A DNA stretch of 25,064 bases from assembly GCA_036502105.1 (NCBI GenBank), contig DASXZE010000321.1, positions 1 to 25,064 of the forward strand. The letters are read 5' to 3'. This document shows, in pieces, positions 7,322 through 15,420 of this stretch (positions are counted from its first letter, which is position 1; the number at the start of each line of letters is the position of its first letter). This stretch comes from Angelobacter sp036502105. Lineage in GTDB: Bacteria > Acidobacteriota > Terriglobia > Terriglobales > Acidobacteriaceae. A program made the position numbers and the translations under genes. The notes under the pieces were generated by a model. The model was not told where the DNA came from. It ran no database searches and saw only the letters and a program-made list of their open reading frames with translations.

Positions 7322-8331
7322 TCGGCTACGTCGCGCGCCGCGTTGGTCATGCTTTTTTGCTTTTGTTTGGCGTTTCCATTTTGTTGTTTCTCCTGCTGCA
7401 GGCTGCGCCGGGAGATTTCCTGAGTGAGATCCGGTTGAATTCGCAAATCTCGCCGGAAACCGTGGCCCAGTTGCGCGCGCAATACGGGCTGGACCAGCCA
7501 CTGCCTGTCCGCTATTGGAAATGGGTGAAGTCATCCGCCCGGGGCGAATTCGGATATTCATTTGCCTATAACACGCCGGCTGCGGAACTGTTGTGGCCGC
7601 GCGCGCGTAATACTTTATTGCTGAGCATACCTGCTGTCGTGATTTCCTGGCTCATCGCCGTTCCGCTGGGCGTGTTTGCCGCGGGATGGAAAGGCGGCTG
7701 GGCCGACCGTTTGTTTTCCGGCGGAACGTCAGTTTTGCTGGCGCTGCCCGATGTCTTGATTGCTTTGCTGGCGCTGCTGATTGCGCTCAAGACCGGAATG
7801 TTTCCCGTGGGAGGAATGACCTCCATCAATGCGCAAGACCAGGGCACATGGGCGTGGCTGCGCGATCTCGCCTGGCATATGGTGCTGCCCGTTGCGGCGT
7901 TGGTGATTGGGTCGGTAACGATTATTTTGCGCCACGTGCGCGCCAGCGTAAATGAGGTGTTGGAATCCACTTACATGCGCGCTGCGGAAGGCCACGGGTT
8001 ATCCCGTTTAAAATTACTTTTTGGCCATGCACTGCCCGCGGCGGCCAATCCGCTGATCTCGCTTTTTGGACTATCTGTGGCGTTGCTGCTCAGCGTTTCT
8101 TTGTTGATTGAGGTGGTGATGAGCTGGCCGGGCATCGGCCCGCTGCTGCTGGAGGCGATTCTTGCCCGCGATCTATTTGTTGTGATCGGCGCAGTTATGC
8201 TCTCCACGCTCTTTCTGGTCGCCGGCAATCTGCTGGGAGACGTGCTGCTCTATGCCTTTGATCCAAGAATCAGAAGGCAGGGAATTAGAAGACAGGGAAT
8301 CAGAAGACAGGCGATCAGGAGGCAGGCATGA
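7318..8331 (+). CDS. peptide ABC transporter permease, OppB/DppB family
   Basis: 337 residues, inner membrane. The first helix (LLLFGVSILLFLLLQAAPGD) is followed by an external segment with ARGEFGYSF and then five further helices. The cytoplasmic EAA loop AAEGHGLSRLKLLFGHALPA contacts the ATPase, and SWPGIGPLLLEAILARD is the conserved C-terminal part. The gene overlaps its upstream and downstream neighbours by ATGA at both ends. Oddly, the chain ends in four tandem copies of a basic pentapeptide, IRRQ(G/A), encoded by 15-bp repeats. This adds about 20 residues beyond the family's usual DPRIR ending. Confidence 0.93.
   Translation: MIGYVARRVGHAFLLLFGVSILLFLLLQAAPGDFLSEIRLNSQISPETVAQLRAQYGLDQPLPVRYWKWVKSSARGEFGYSFAYNTPAAELLWPRARNTLLLSIPAVVISWLIAVPLGVFAAGWKGGWADRLFSGGTSVLLALPDVLIALLALLIALKTGMFPVGGMTSINAQDQGTWAWLRDLAWHMVLPVAALVIGSVTIILRHVRASVNEVLESTYMRAAEGHGLSRLKLLFGHALPAAANPLISLFGLSVALLLSVSLLIEVVMSWPGIGPLLLEAILARDLFVVIGAVMLSTLFLVAGNLLGDVLLYAFDPRIRRQGIRRQGIRRQAIRRQA
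8267..8326 (+). repeat. four tandem 15-bp repeats at the oppB-like/oppC-like junction
   Basis: Units at 8267-8281, 8282-8296, 8297-8311 and 8312-8326, based on GAATCAGAAGACAGG with few substitutions. They encode IRRQ(G/A) in the upstream permease. The last unit carries AGGAGG (8317-8322), which is the Shine-Dalgarno of the next gene (ATG 8328). Confidence 0.85.
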
Positions 8332-9356
8332 AGCGGCCATTCAAATTCACCTGGGCCATCTGGTTCCTGCTGGCGATTCACGCCGTGGTAGCGCTGGCGG
8401 GATTTAGCGCGCCTTACAACTATGAGACGCAGGACCGCGAGCACGCATATGCGCCGCCGACCAGAGTGCATTTCATTGACTGCGCCGGAAAATTTCACCT
8501 GCGGCCGTTTGTTTATGCCACCAAAAGCGATGAGCTCAATCTAATGGAATATACGCCGGACTGCGCGCAGCCGGCGCGGGTCCAATTCTTTACGCAGGGA
8601 GATGAATACAGCATTTTGGGAATGTTTCACGCCACGCGGCATTTGATCGGCGTACAAGAGCCCGCCCGCCTGTTCCTGATGGGAACAGACGGCTTTGGCC
8701 GCGACCAGTTTTCCCGTCTGCTGTATGGCGGGCAGGTTTCACTCTTTGCCGGATTTGTGGCGGCTTCATTTTCGGTGGTGGTCGGCTTGTTGCTGGGCAG
8801 CATTGCGGGAATGTATGGCGGCCGTGTGGACGACGTCGCCATGCGCGTGGCGGAAATTTTTATTGCTGTGCCTTGGTTTTATCTCTTGATTGCCGTGCGC
8901 GCCTTTCTGCCATTGCAGATCAGTCCGGTGGTGGCGTTTCTGCTGGTGGTTTCTGTGATTGGCATGGTGGGCTGGGGACGTCCCGCGCGGCTGGTGCGGG
9001 GTGTGGTGTTGAGCGCGCGCGAACGTAATTTTGTTTTAGCCGCGCGCGGCTTTGGTGCATCCAATGCCTACTTGCTGCGCCGCCATCTCATGCCGCTCAC
9101 GTTCCGCGTGCTGCTCACGCAGATGGCTGTCTTGATTCCGCAGTTCATTCTGGCGGAAGTGATTTTGTCTTTTCTCGGGTTGGGAATCGGCGAGCCGTTT
9201 CCGAGCTGGGGCAACATGCTGGCGCAGGCGCAGCAATACAACGTTTTGGTTTCTTACTGGTGGATGCTGCTGCCCGGACTGGCGCCCATTCCAATATTTC
9301 TGGCGTATCACTCATTGGCGGAGACGCTACAGGAGCGGATAAAATCAACTATCTAA
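8328..9356 (+). CDS. peptide ABC transporter permease, OppC/DppC family
   Basis: 342 residues. A short N-terminal cytoplasmic part and helix 1 (about 8-26) are followed by an unusually long external segment (about 27-132) containing Cys52 and Cys79. Then comes the conserved FLMGTDGFGRDQFSRLLYGG and a five-helix core with the EAA loop (AARGFGASNAYLLRRHLMPL) and SFLGLGIGEPFPSWGNMLA. The usual DppC external segment is much shorter; the extra stretch may be disulfide-linked and contact the binding protein. The start overlaps the previous stop and uses the AGGAGG supplied by the tandem repeat. The binding-protein gene starts 23 bp after the stop. Confidence 0.92.
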   Translation: MKRPFKFTWAIWFLLAIHAVVALAGFSAPYNYETQDREHAYAPPTRVHFIDCAGKFHLRPFVYATKSDELNLMEYTPDCAQPARVQFFTQGDEYSILGMFHATRHLIGVQEPARLFLMGTDGFGRDQFSRLLYGGQVSLFAGFVAASFSVVVGLLLGSIAGMYGGRVDDVAMRVAEIFIAVPWFYLLIAVRAFLPLQISPVVAFLLVVSVIGMVGWGRPARLVRGVVLSARERNFVLAARGFGASNAYLLRRHLMPLTFRVLLTQMAVLIPQFILAEVILSFLGLGIGEPFPSWGNMLAQAQQYNVLVSYWWMLLPGLAPIPIFLAYHSLAETLQERIKSTI

Positions 9357-9379
9357 TCCCAACCAGAAAGAGGGCCCTG

Positions 9380-11128
9380 GTGCGTACAGTGCGCTCCATG
9401 CTGTGGTATGTCTCCGCGTTGCTGCCTTTGCTGGCGGCCGTGCAGGCTGTTGCCCAGGAAGACCTTTTGCGCACGACTTCTGAGCCCGGAACTCGCGGCG
9501 GAAAGCTGGTGATCGCGCAGCGCTCAGAGCCGCGGACTTTCAATCCGGCGGTAGCCATTGACCAGAATTCTTTCGGCGTAAACGCACGCCTGCAGGCGGA
9601 CCTGATCCACATCAATCGCGCAACACAGAAGACTGAGCCGGCGCTGGCGAAATCATGGACAGTTTCAAAAGATGGCACGCAGTTCACGGTCAAACTGCGG
9701 CAAGGGCTCAAATTTTCTGACGGCGCGCCTTTTGACGCCGATGACGTCATCTTTTCCTTCAAAGTTTATCTAGATGAAAATGTACATTCTTCGCAGCGCG
9801 ATTTGCTGATCATCTCCGGCAAGCCGGTTACTGTGCAGAAAGTCGATAGCTTCACCGTCCGCTTCACATTTCCCGCGCCCTACTCGGCAGCGGAGCGCGT
9901 GTTTGATGGCCTGGCCATTCTGCCGCGGCACCTGCTGGAAAAAGATTATCAGGAGGGAAAGATCAATCAGGCCTGGGGGCTGAATACGCCGCCGGAGAAG
10001 ATCGCCGGGCTGGGAGCATTTCGCCTGAAGCAGGTCATCCCCGGCGACCGCGTGGTGCTGGAACGCAATCCTAACTACTGGAAGATCGACGCCAAGGGGC
10101 AGCGGCTGCCTTACCTCGACGAGCTAACGTTTGTTGTTGTCCCAACGCAGGACGCGCAGGTGATTCGTTTCCAGGCCGGCGACTCGCAGATCATCAGCGG
10201 ATTAAGCGCAGACAATTACGCCGTACTGGAGCCAGAGCAGAAAGCGCGGCACTTCAGGCTATATGACGCCGGGCCGGGGCTGGAATATAACTTCCTGATG
10301 TTCAACCTGAACGATGACACGGACGGCCGTCTGCCGGAAGTGGCGCGCAGGCAGAAGTGGTTTCGCGATGTGCGTTTTCGACAGGCCGTGTCGGCGGCCA
10401 TTGATCGGGCTGCCATTGTGCGGCTGGTGTATCGCAATCGCGCTACGGCGCTGGCCACGCATGTGAGCCCGGGCAATAAATCATGGTTCAATGCGTCCAT
10501 TCCCGCGCCGGTGCGCTCTCTGCCCAAAGCGCGTGAGCTGCTCAAGACGGCAGGATTCTCGTGGAAGCCTGACAACACTCTTATCGATCCCAGCGGACAG
10601 CCGGTGGAGTTCACGATTCTGGTGAGTTCCAGCAACGCGCAGCGCGGGCAAATGGCAACACTGATCCAGGAAGACCTGAAAGCCCTTGGAATGGCCGTGC
10701 ACGTAGCGCCGCTGGAAAGCCGGTCAGCCAATGATCGTGTGTTGAATTCGCATGATTATGAGGCGATTGTGATGGGGCTGGTGAGTGGCGATGCTGATCC
10801 CACGCCAGATATGAATGTGCTGATGTCGAATGGGCAGACGCATTTATGGCATCTCAATGAGAAAGCGCCAGCAACGCCGTGGGAGGCGGAAATAGATCAG
10901 CTCATGGAGAAACAGCTGGTCACGCTCGATTATCAGAAACGCAAAAAGATTTATGACCGGGTACAGGAAATCCTGGCGCAGCAGTTGCCTGTGGTGTATC
11001 TGGCCAGTCCCAGTATTTTGACGGGAGCGCAGGAAGACCTGGGTAACTTCCACCCGGCCGTGATTGAACAGTATACTTTTTGGAACGCAGAAGAACTTTT
11101 TTGGCACACCCCCGCCGGAAAACATTAA
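9380..11128 (+). CDS. peptide ABC transporter solute-binding protein, family 5 (SBP_bac_5)
   Basis: 582 residues from GTG 9380, chosen because AGAGGG (9369-9374) precedes it at a 5-base spacing and it yields a clean signal peptide (VRTVRSMLWY, then a hydrophobic core ending AVAQ). Upstream in-frame codons overlap the permease gene and are rejected; ATG 9398 is an alternative. Family hallmarks are ALAKSWTVSKDGTQFTVKLR, GLKFSDGAPFDADDVIFSFK, the ERNPNYWK segment and FRQAVSAAIDR. It has no lipobox, so it is probably free in the periplasm. Ligand specificity (di- or oligopeptide, or another) cannot be read from sequence. It ends 14 bp before the ECF sigma gene with no terminator between, so the two units may be cotranscribed. 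Confidence 0.9.
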   Translation: MRTVRSMLWYVSALLPLLAAVQAVAQEDLLRTTSEPGTRGGKLVIAQRSEPRTFNPAVAIDQNSFGVNARLQADLIHINRATQKTEPALAKSWTVSKDGTQFTVKLRQGLKFSDGAPFDADDVIFSFKVYLDENVHSSQRDLLIISGKPVTVQKVDSFTVRFTFPAPYSAAERVFDGLAILPRHLLEKDYQEGKINQAWGLNTPPEKIAGLGAFRLKQVIPGDRVVLERNPNYWKIDAKGQRLPYLDELTFVVVPTQDAQVIRFQAGDSQIISGLSADNYAVLEPEQKARHFRLYDAGPGLEYNFLMFNLNDDTDGRLPEVARRQKWFRDVRFRQAVSAAIDRAAIVRLVYRNRATALATHVSPGNKSWFNASIPAPVRSLPKARELLKTAGFSWKPDNTLIDPSGQPVEFTILVSSSNAQRGQMATLIQEDLKALGMAVHVAPLESRSANDRVLNSHDYEAIVMGLVSGDADPTPDMNVLMSNGQTHLWHLNEKAPATPWEAEIDQLMEKQLVTLDYQKRKKIYDRVQEILAQQLPVVYLASPSILTGAQEDLGNFHPAVIEQYTFWNAEELFWHTPAGKH

Positions 11129-11142
11129 CCGGAAAAATATGA

Positions 11143-11736
11143 ATGGATGACAACGCCAACGAACTAGCTTTACTAGCGAACAGGGAAATAGCGGCTGAAG
11201 ACGAACGACTGGTACAGGAATGCTTGAGCGGCGATGAGCGGGCATGGAACACGCTCATTGATAAATACAAGCGCCTGATTTATTCCGTGCCGGTCAAATA
11301 CGGATTCAGTCCGGATGAAGCCGGAGACATTTTCCAGAATGTCTGCATTGACCTGTTCACCAATCTTTCCAAACTGAGGAAGATTGAATCGCTGCGCTCA
11401 TGGTTGATCACCGTGGCAACGCACAAGTGTTTCCATACGAAGAAGCAGAAAAAGAATGATGTGGAGCTGGACGCCATGGAGCAGGAGGTGGCGGAGGAGA
11501 TTGTCGCGGCCCCGATCGTAATGCAGGAAATCCAGGAAGAACAGGCCGTGCGTGACGCGATTCAGCGGCTCACGCCGCGCTGCGCGGAGCTGGTGAAGCT
11601 GTTGTTCTATGAGCAGCCGCCCATGCCATATACAGATGTGGCGCAGAAGCTGGGTCTGGCAACGGGATCGATTGGTTTTATCCGCGGACGCTGCCTGAAT
11701 CGCCTGCAAAAGATTCTTGCGGAATTGGGATTCTAG
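11143..11736 (+). CDS. ECF-type RNA polymerase sigma factor
   Basis: 197 residues. Sigma region 2 spans about 25-100, with DERAWNTLIDKYKRLIYS, then DEAGDIFQNVCIDLF (the core-binding/-10 helix), then LRSWLITVATHKCF. An acidic linker (about 105-135) leads to region 4 (about 135-195): RLTPRCAELVKLLFYEQPPM, the helix-turn-helix YTDVAQKLGLATGSIGFIRG and RCLNRLQKIL. The IGxxRxRCLxRL ending is typical of ECF sigma factors from large soil genomes. The Shine-Dalgarno is weak. Its TAG stop (11734-11736) directly abuts the ATG of the TPR-CHAT gene, so the pair is almost surely cotranscribed and probably coupled. The anti-sigma-like gene two positions downstream is the obvious partner. Confidence 0.92.
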   Translation: MDDNANELALLANREIAAEDERLVQECLSGDERAWNTLIDKYKRLIYSVPVKYGFSPDEAGDIFQNVCIDLFTNLSKLRKIESLRSWLITVATHKCFHTKKQKKNDVELDAMEQEVAEEIVAAPIVMQEIQEEQAVRDAIQRLTPRCAELVKLLFYEQPPMPYTDVAQKLGLATGSIGFIRGRCLNRLQKILAELGF

Positions 11737-14604
11737 ATGGTCCAGCAACCGAACTTCGGGATCGAACAGTGGATCATCGACCTGGCCGGCATCGCTGATG
11801 AAAAAGCGCGTCGCGCTTTTCTTGCCGCGCAAAATGGCGCGCGCAGCAGAAGCGAGGTGGAAGCGCTCTATGATGCCGTGGTCATTTATGCCCGCGTGGA
11901 TCTGCAGAAAGCAGATCGCATGGCCGGCGCCGCTACGTGGATCGCGCAGCAGATCAATGATCCTTATGCTCTGGCGCAGAGCGCACGGGCGGTGGGCCAT
12001 GTCTTCTACCTGACCAGCAAATATCAAAAAGCCATCCTGGAATATGAGAAGGCGCTGTTGATCTTCCAGCAGATTGGGCATGACGTGGATTACGCCCGCA
12101 CCATCAGTGGAGCGCTGCAAAGCCTGATCTATGACGGCCAGTATGAACGCGCCTTCCGCCTGGGCGAGGAAGCGCGCGCCATCTTTCACAAACACAAAGA
12201 CCGTCTGCGGCTCTCCCGGCTCAATAGCAATATTGCCAATATCTATTTCCGGCAAGACCGTTTTCAGGAGGCAGTAGAGGCTTATGAGAATGCCTACCAG
12301 GAATTTCTGGAATATGGCGAACCGCTGGATATTGCCGCAGTGCTCAGGAATCTTGCGGTCTGCTATTACAGCTTGAATGATTTTGATCGCGCGGAAGAGA
12401 CTTACCGGCTGGCGCGTCAGCATTGCCTGGAACATGGTTTCTCTCTGCTGGTGGCTGAGGCAGATTACAACGTGGCATATCTTCATTACCTGCGCGGCGA
12501 ATATCTGCGGGCCATCGAACTGTATGACCAGACGCGTAAACTCTGCGCCGAACTGGGCGACCGATATCATCAGGCGCTGTGCGATCTGGACGAATCCGAG
12601 ATCTATCTGGAATTGAACCTGACGGAAGGTGGCACAGAGCTGGCGCAGGACGCGTTTGTCGCGTTCACCGAACTGGGCATGAAGTATGAAGCGGCCAAGG
12701 CAGCGACGTTCTCGGCCATCGCCATTAGCCAGCAGGGGCGGTACAAGCAGGCGCTGGAGAGTTTTGATCGCGCGCAGGACCTCTTCATCATAGAAGGCAA
12801 TCCGCTGTGGCCTCCGCTGATTGATCTGTACAAGGCGCTGGTGCTGTATGAAGCCGGCGACAATGACCGGGCCGAAGACCTGGCGACCAAGGCGCTCGAT
12901 TATTTCGGCCAGTCAGTGTTGCCCTCAAAGGCAGCGCTGTGTGAGCTGCTGCTGGCGGCAATCGAGCTGCGCGCGTCTGATCCGGAAGAGGCACGCCGTT
13001 ATTGCAGCGCGGCACTCTCGCGTCTGGCGCACATTGATTCACCGGCAACCTATCAGGCGTATTTCATGCTTGGCCAGTCAGAAGAGGCGAGTGGGAATAT
13101 CGAACTGGCGCGGCAGGCATACGAGCAGGCATTCAGGAAGCTGGAAGATCTGCGCAGCCATCTGGGTAAAGAAGAGCTGAAGATTGCGTTTCTCAAGAAC
13201 AAACTCGCGGTGTATGAAGGGCTGGTGGTTACGTCGCTGGCGGTGAGTTTTGGCTCGCGCGCGCAAAGGGAAGCGTTTGGCTACATTGAGCAGGCAAAGT
13301 CGCGCAGTTTGGCGGACCTGATCGCATTCCGGGCTTCGTCCATTAGCTCAAGGGAACCAGAGACGCTGTCGCCGGCCATGGGAGAATTTCGCGACCTGCG
13401 GCAGAAGCTGAACTGGACGTACCACCAGATTGAGCTGGAAGAGCTGAACCCTACTGGAAGCTCTCGTGACCGCATTCAACAGCTGCGGCAGCTGAGCCGC
13501 CGCTATGAAGATGCGCTGGTGAAGGCGTTTTCCCAGGTGCAGAATGTGGACCGCGAATTTGCCAGCCTGCAAAATGCCAAAACGGTATCGGTGGAGGCAC
13601 TGCAGAAGATTTTGCCGGAGAACGCTTTGCTGCTGGAGTACTACACGGCCCGCAATCGTTTCTACGTTTGCCTGGTTTCACGCAAGGAGTTCAAGATTGT
13701 CCCGCTGGGCGATGTGATGGCGGTGCGGGAGAAGCTGCGTCTGCTGCAATTGCAGCTGGCAAAGTTTCGCCTGGGCGCCGACTATATACGGCGGCTGGAA
13801 AAGCCGCTGCTGCAGGCCACGCAGGCCCACTTGGAAGAGCTTTACACGCTGTTGATCGCGCCGATTCGCGACCAGCTTACGGCTGAGCACCTGATTATTG
13901 TCCCGCATGCGTTTCTGCACTATTTGCCTTTCCATGCGCTTTCTGATGGCGAGCGGTATGTGATCGACGATTTTTCGGTTTCTTATGCGCCCAGCAGCAG
14001 CATTTTTGCCGTATGCCAGGAAAAAGCCCAACCAGAGAGCGACGGAGAAACGCTGGTGATGGCGGTGCCGGATGCCCGCGCACCTTATATAGAAGAGGAA
14101 GCGCGTTTTGTGGCGGCAACCATGGGGAACGCCCGGTTTTTCCTGGGTGCTGAAGCCACTGAGGAGCGTCTGCGTACATATGGGCCAGAAAGCCAGTTTA
14201 TACACATCGCCACGCACGGCTATTTCCGGCAGGACAATCCGATGTTTTCGTCGATCCGGCTGGGCAATTCTTTATTGAGTTTGTTTGATTTGTATCAGTT
14301 GCGGTTTGACGCCGAACTGGTAACGCTCAGCGGCTGCGGCACGGGAATGAACGTGGTAATTGGCGGCGACGAGCTGATTGGGCTGGTGCGAGGCCTGCTC
14401 TATGCCGGCGCACAGACCCTGATGGTGAGCTTGTGGGAAGTGCATGATCAAAGTACGGCTGAATTCATGCGTGATTTTTATCAGGATTATAAGATTTCAG
14501 CGAATAAAGCGAATGCCTTGCGAAACGCAGTGCTGAAACTCAAACAAAAACATCGCCATCCTTATTATTGGGCGGCTTTTGCGCTGGTAGGGAAATTCTC
14601 ATAA
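11737..14604 (+). CDS. TPR-CHAT protease (caspase/separase-like)
   Basis: 955 residues, apparently cytoplasmic (no signal peptide or membrane helix). A tetratricopeptide array at about 75-478 has many recognisable units (for example YQKAILEYEKALLIFQQIG and FQEAVEAYENAYQEFLEYG). A helical connector (about 480-610) leads to a CHAT domain from about 617 to the end. The catalytic dyad is visible: His827 in HIATHGYF and Cys867 in TLSGCGTGMN, then GDELIGLVRGLLYAGAQTLM and the terminal HPYYWAAFALVG. CHAT domains are clan CD cysteine peptidases related to caspases and separase, usually triggered through the attached repeats. Lying between a sigma factor and a zinc-finger anti-sigma-like gene, it plausibly controls that sigma factor by proteolysis. 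Trigger and substrate are unknown. Confidence 0.93.
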   Translation: MVQQPNFGIEQWIIDLAGIADEKARRAFLAAQNGARSRSEVEALYDAVVIYARVDLQKADRMAGAATWIAQQINDPYALAQSARAVGHVFYLTSKYQKAILEYEKALLIFQQIGHDVDYARTISGALQSLIYDGQYERAFRLGEEARAIFHKHKDRLRLSRLNSNIANIYFRQDRFQEAVEAYENAYQEFLEYGEPLDIAAVLRNLAVCYYSLNDFDRAEETYRLARQHCLEHGFSLLVAEADYNVAYLHYLRGEYLRAIELYDQTRKLCAELGDRYHQALCDLDESEIYLELNLTEGGTELAQDAFVAFTELGMKYEAAKAATFSAIAISQQGRYKQALESFDRAQDLFIIEGNPLWPPLIDLYKALVLYEAGDNDRAEDLATKALDYFGQSVLPSKAALCELLLAAIELRASDPEEARRYCSAALSRLAHIDSPATYQAYFMLGQSEEASGNIELARQAYEQAFRKLEDLRSHLGKEELKIAFLKNKLAVYEGLVVTSLAVSFGSRAQREAFGYIEQAKSRSLADLIAFRASSISSREPETLSPAMGEFRDLRQKLNWTYHQIELEELNPTGSSRDRIQQLRQLSRRYEDALVKAFSQVQNVDREFASLQNAKTVSVEALQKILPENALLLEYYTARNRFYVCLVSRKEFKIVPLGDVMAVREKLRLLQLQLAKFRLGADYIRRLEKPLLQATQAHLEELYTLLIAPIRDQLTAEHLIIVPHAFLHYLPFHALSDGERYVIDDFSVSYAPSSSIFAVCQEKAQPESDGETLVMAVPDARAPYIEEEARFVAATMGNARFFLGAEATEERLRTYGPESQFIHIATHGYFRQDNPMFSSIRLGNSLLSLFDLYQLRFDAELVTLSGCGTGMNVVIGGDELIGLVRGLLYAGAQTLMVSLWEVHDQSTAEFMRDFYQDYKISANKANALRNAVLKLKQKHRHPYYWAAFALVGKFS

Positions 14605-14749
14605 ATTATGAAAAATCTTTCCAGGCCTATATTTTTGACCTTAGATGAGACTCTTATGACTAGAAGCAGGCTCATCCGTCGACTGCTAAGAGGGGGATAC
14701 GGACCCGGAAGCCGTATCCCTTTCGTTAAAGGTTTAAGAAAAGTCACTT
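14605..14749 (+). promoter_or_regulatory. intergenic spacer with two hairpins between CHAT and anti-sigma-like genes
   Basis: The first hairpin has outer arms CTCTTA (14651-14656) and TAAGAG (14687-14692), extended inward by CAG/CTGC pairing. The second is a perfect 9-bp stem, GGGATACGG (14694-14702) with CCGTATCCC (14712-14720). TTTCGTT follows, a poor T tract, so it is a weak terminator, an attenuator or an mRNA-processing/stability element. Confidence 0.45.
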
Positions 14750-15385
14750 ATGACCGAAACTGCAAGCCATTTCGATATTACTGAGTGGGCTGACTTTGTC
14801 AGAGACACGGTCTCTAACGAACGGCAAGAGCGTATGCTCGCCCATCTCCAGTTGGGATGTTCCAGGTGCGAACGAGTTAAGGGTGTGTTGCAGAAATTTG
14901 CTGCCATTTGCAGGCGGGAAGCAGCTCTTGAAATTCCCCGCTATGCCGAGCAGCAGGTAAAGGCACTCATGGGACTGGCCAAAGCGCCGCGTCCCTCCAC
15001 GTTTCAACGCATCTGGGGCAGCTTGATTTATGACAGTTTGAACGATCCCCAGCCCGTGGGCGTGCGTGGAACCCACCAGATTAACCGCCAGGTACTTTTC
15101 CACGCCGGCGATTATTCCGTTGATCTTCGCTTTGAGCACGAAAAGGGATCTGCCAGCATGGTGCTGGTGGGCCAGATTGCCAACCAGAAAACGCCGGACG
15201 AAACGCTGGCTAATCTGCCGGTGATTCTGGTGGCTGGTAATCGCGAATTAACGCGCTCCATCAGCAACACCTTTGGCGAATTTCAATTGGAATATGTTCC
15301 TGAAAGCGATCTACGTTTGCTGGTACCTCTGGAATCCCGAGGCCAGGAGCTAGAAGTGCAGTTGGGTCCGGCCCCACAGTTTTAA
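14750..15385 (+). CDS. zinc-finger anti-sigma-like protein with beta-sandwich C-terminal region
   Basis: 211 residues. The N-terminal helical part contains a ZAS/zf-HC2-like zinc site, His32-x4-Cys37-x2-Cys40 in MLAHLQLGCSRC, one residue longer than the usual H-x3-C-x2-C. A linker (about 75-105, GSLIYDSLNDPQPVGVRG) follows. The C-terminal region (about 110-211) is beta-rich, with LVGQIANQ, LPVILVAGNRELTRS and NTFGEFQLEY, resembling carboxypeptidase-regulatory or transthyretin-like sandwiches. There is no membrane helix, unlike many anti-sigma factors. Position in the sigma/CHAT cassette suggests it binds the ECF sigma factor and might be a CHAT substrate; this is inference. No strong Shine-Dalgarno precedes ATG 14750. 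It is followed 35 bp later by the subtilase gene. Confidence 0.72.
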   Translation: MTETASHFDITEWADFVRDTVSNERQERMLAHLQLGCSRCERVKGVLQKFAAICRREAALEIPRYAEQQVKALMGLAKAPRPSTFQRIWGSLIYDSLNDPQPVGVRGTHQINRQVLFHAGDYSVDLRFEHEKGSASMVLVGQIANQKTPDETLANLPVILVAGNRELTRSISNTFGEFQLEYVPESDLRLLVPLESRGQELEVQLGPAPQF

Positions 15386-15420
15386 AATTCTGAAAATGCA
15401 AGGTATTTGAGAGCACCCTC

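Noticed and set aside
9260..9379. N-terminal extension of the solute-binding protein
   Set aside because: It overlaps the permease gene and precedes a clean signal peptide; GTG 9380 has its own Shine-Dalgarno.
11115..11136. Duplicated CCGGAAAA around the end of the binding-protein gene
   Set aside because: An 8-bp direct repeat is too short to interpret, and no regulator or recombination signature accompanies it.
11398..12570. A 390-codon open frame on the minus strand
   Set aside because: It lies antisense across the sigma and TPR-CHAT genes, whose plus-strand domains and catalytic residues are clear; the antisense translation shows no domain.
11143..15385. A true type III-E CRISPR (Craspase) locus
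   Set aside because: Only the sigma factor and TPR-CHAT elements are shared; there is no gRAMP/Cas7-11, Cas1/Cas2 or repeat-spacer array anywhere in the window.
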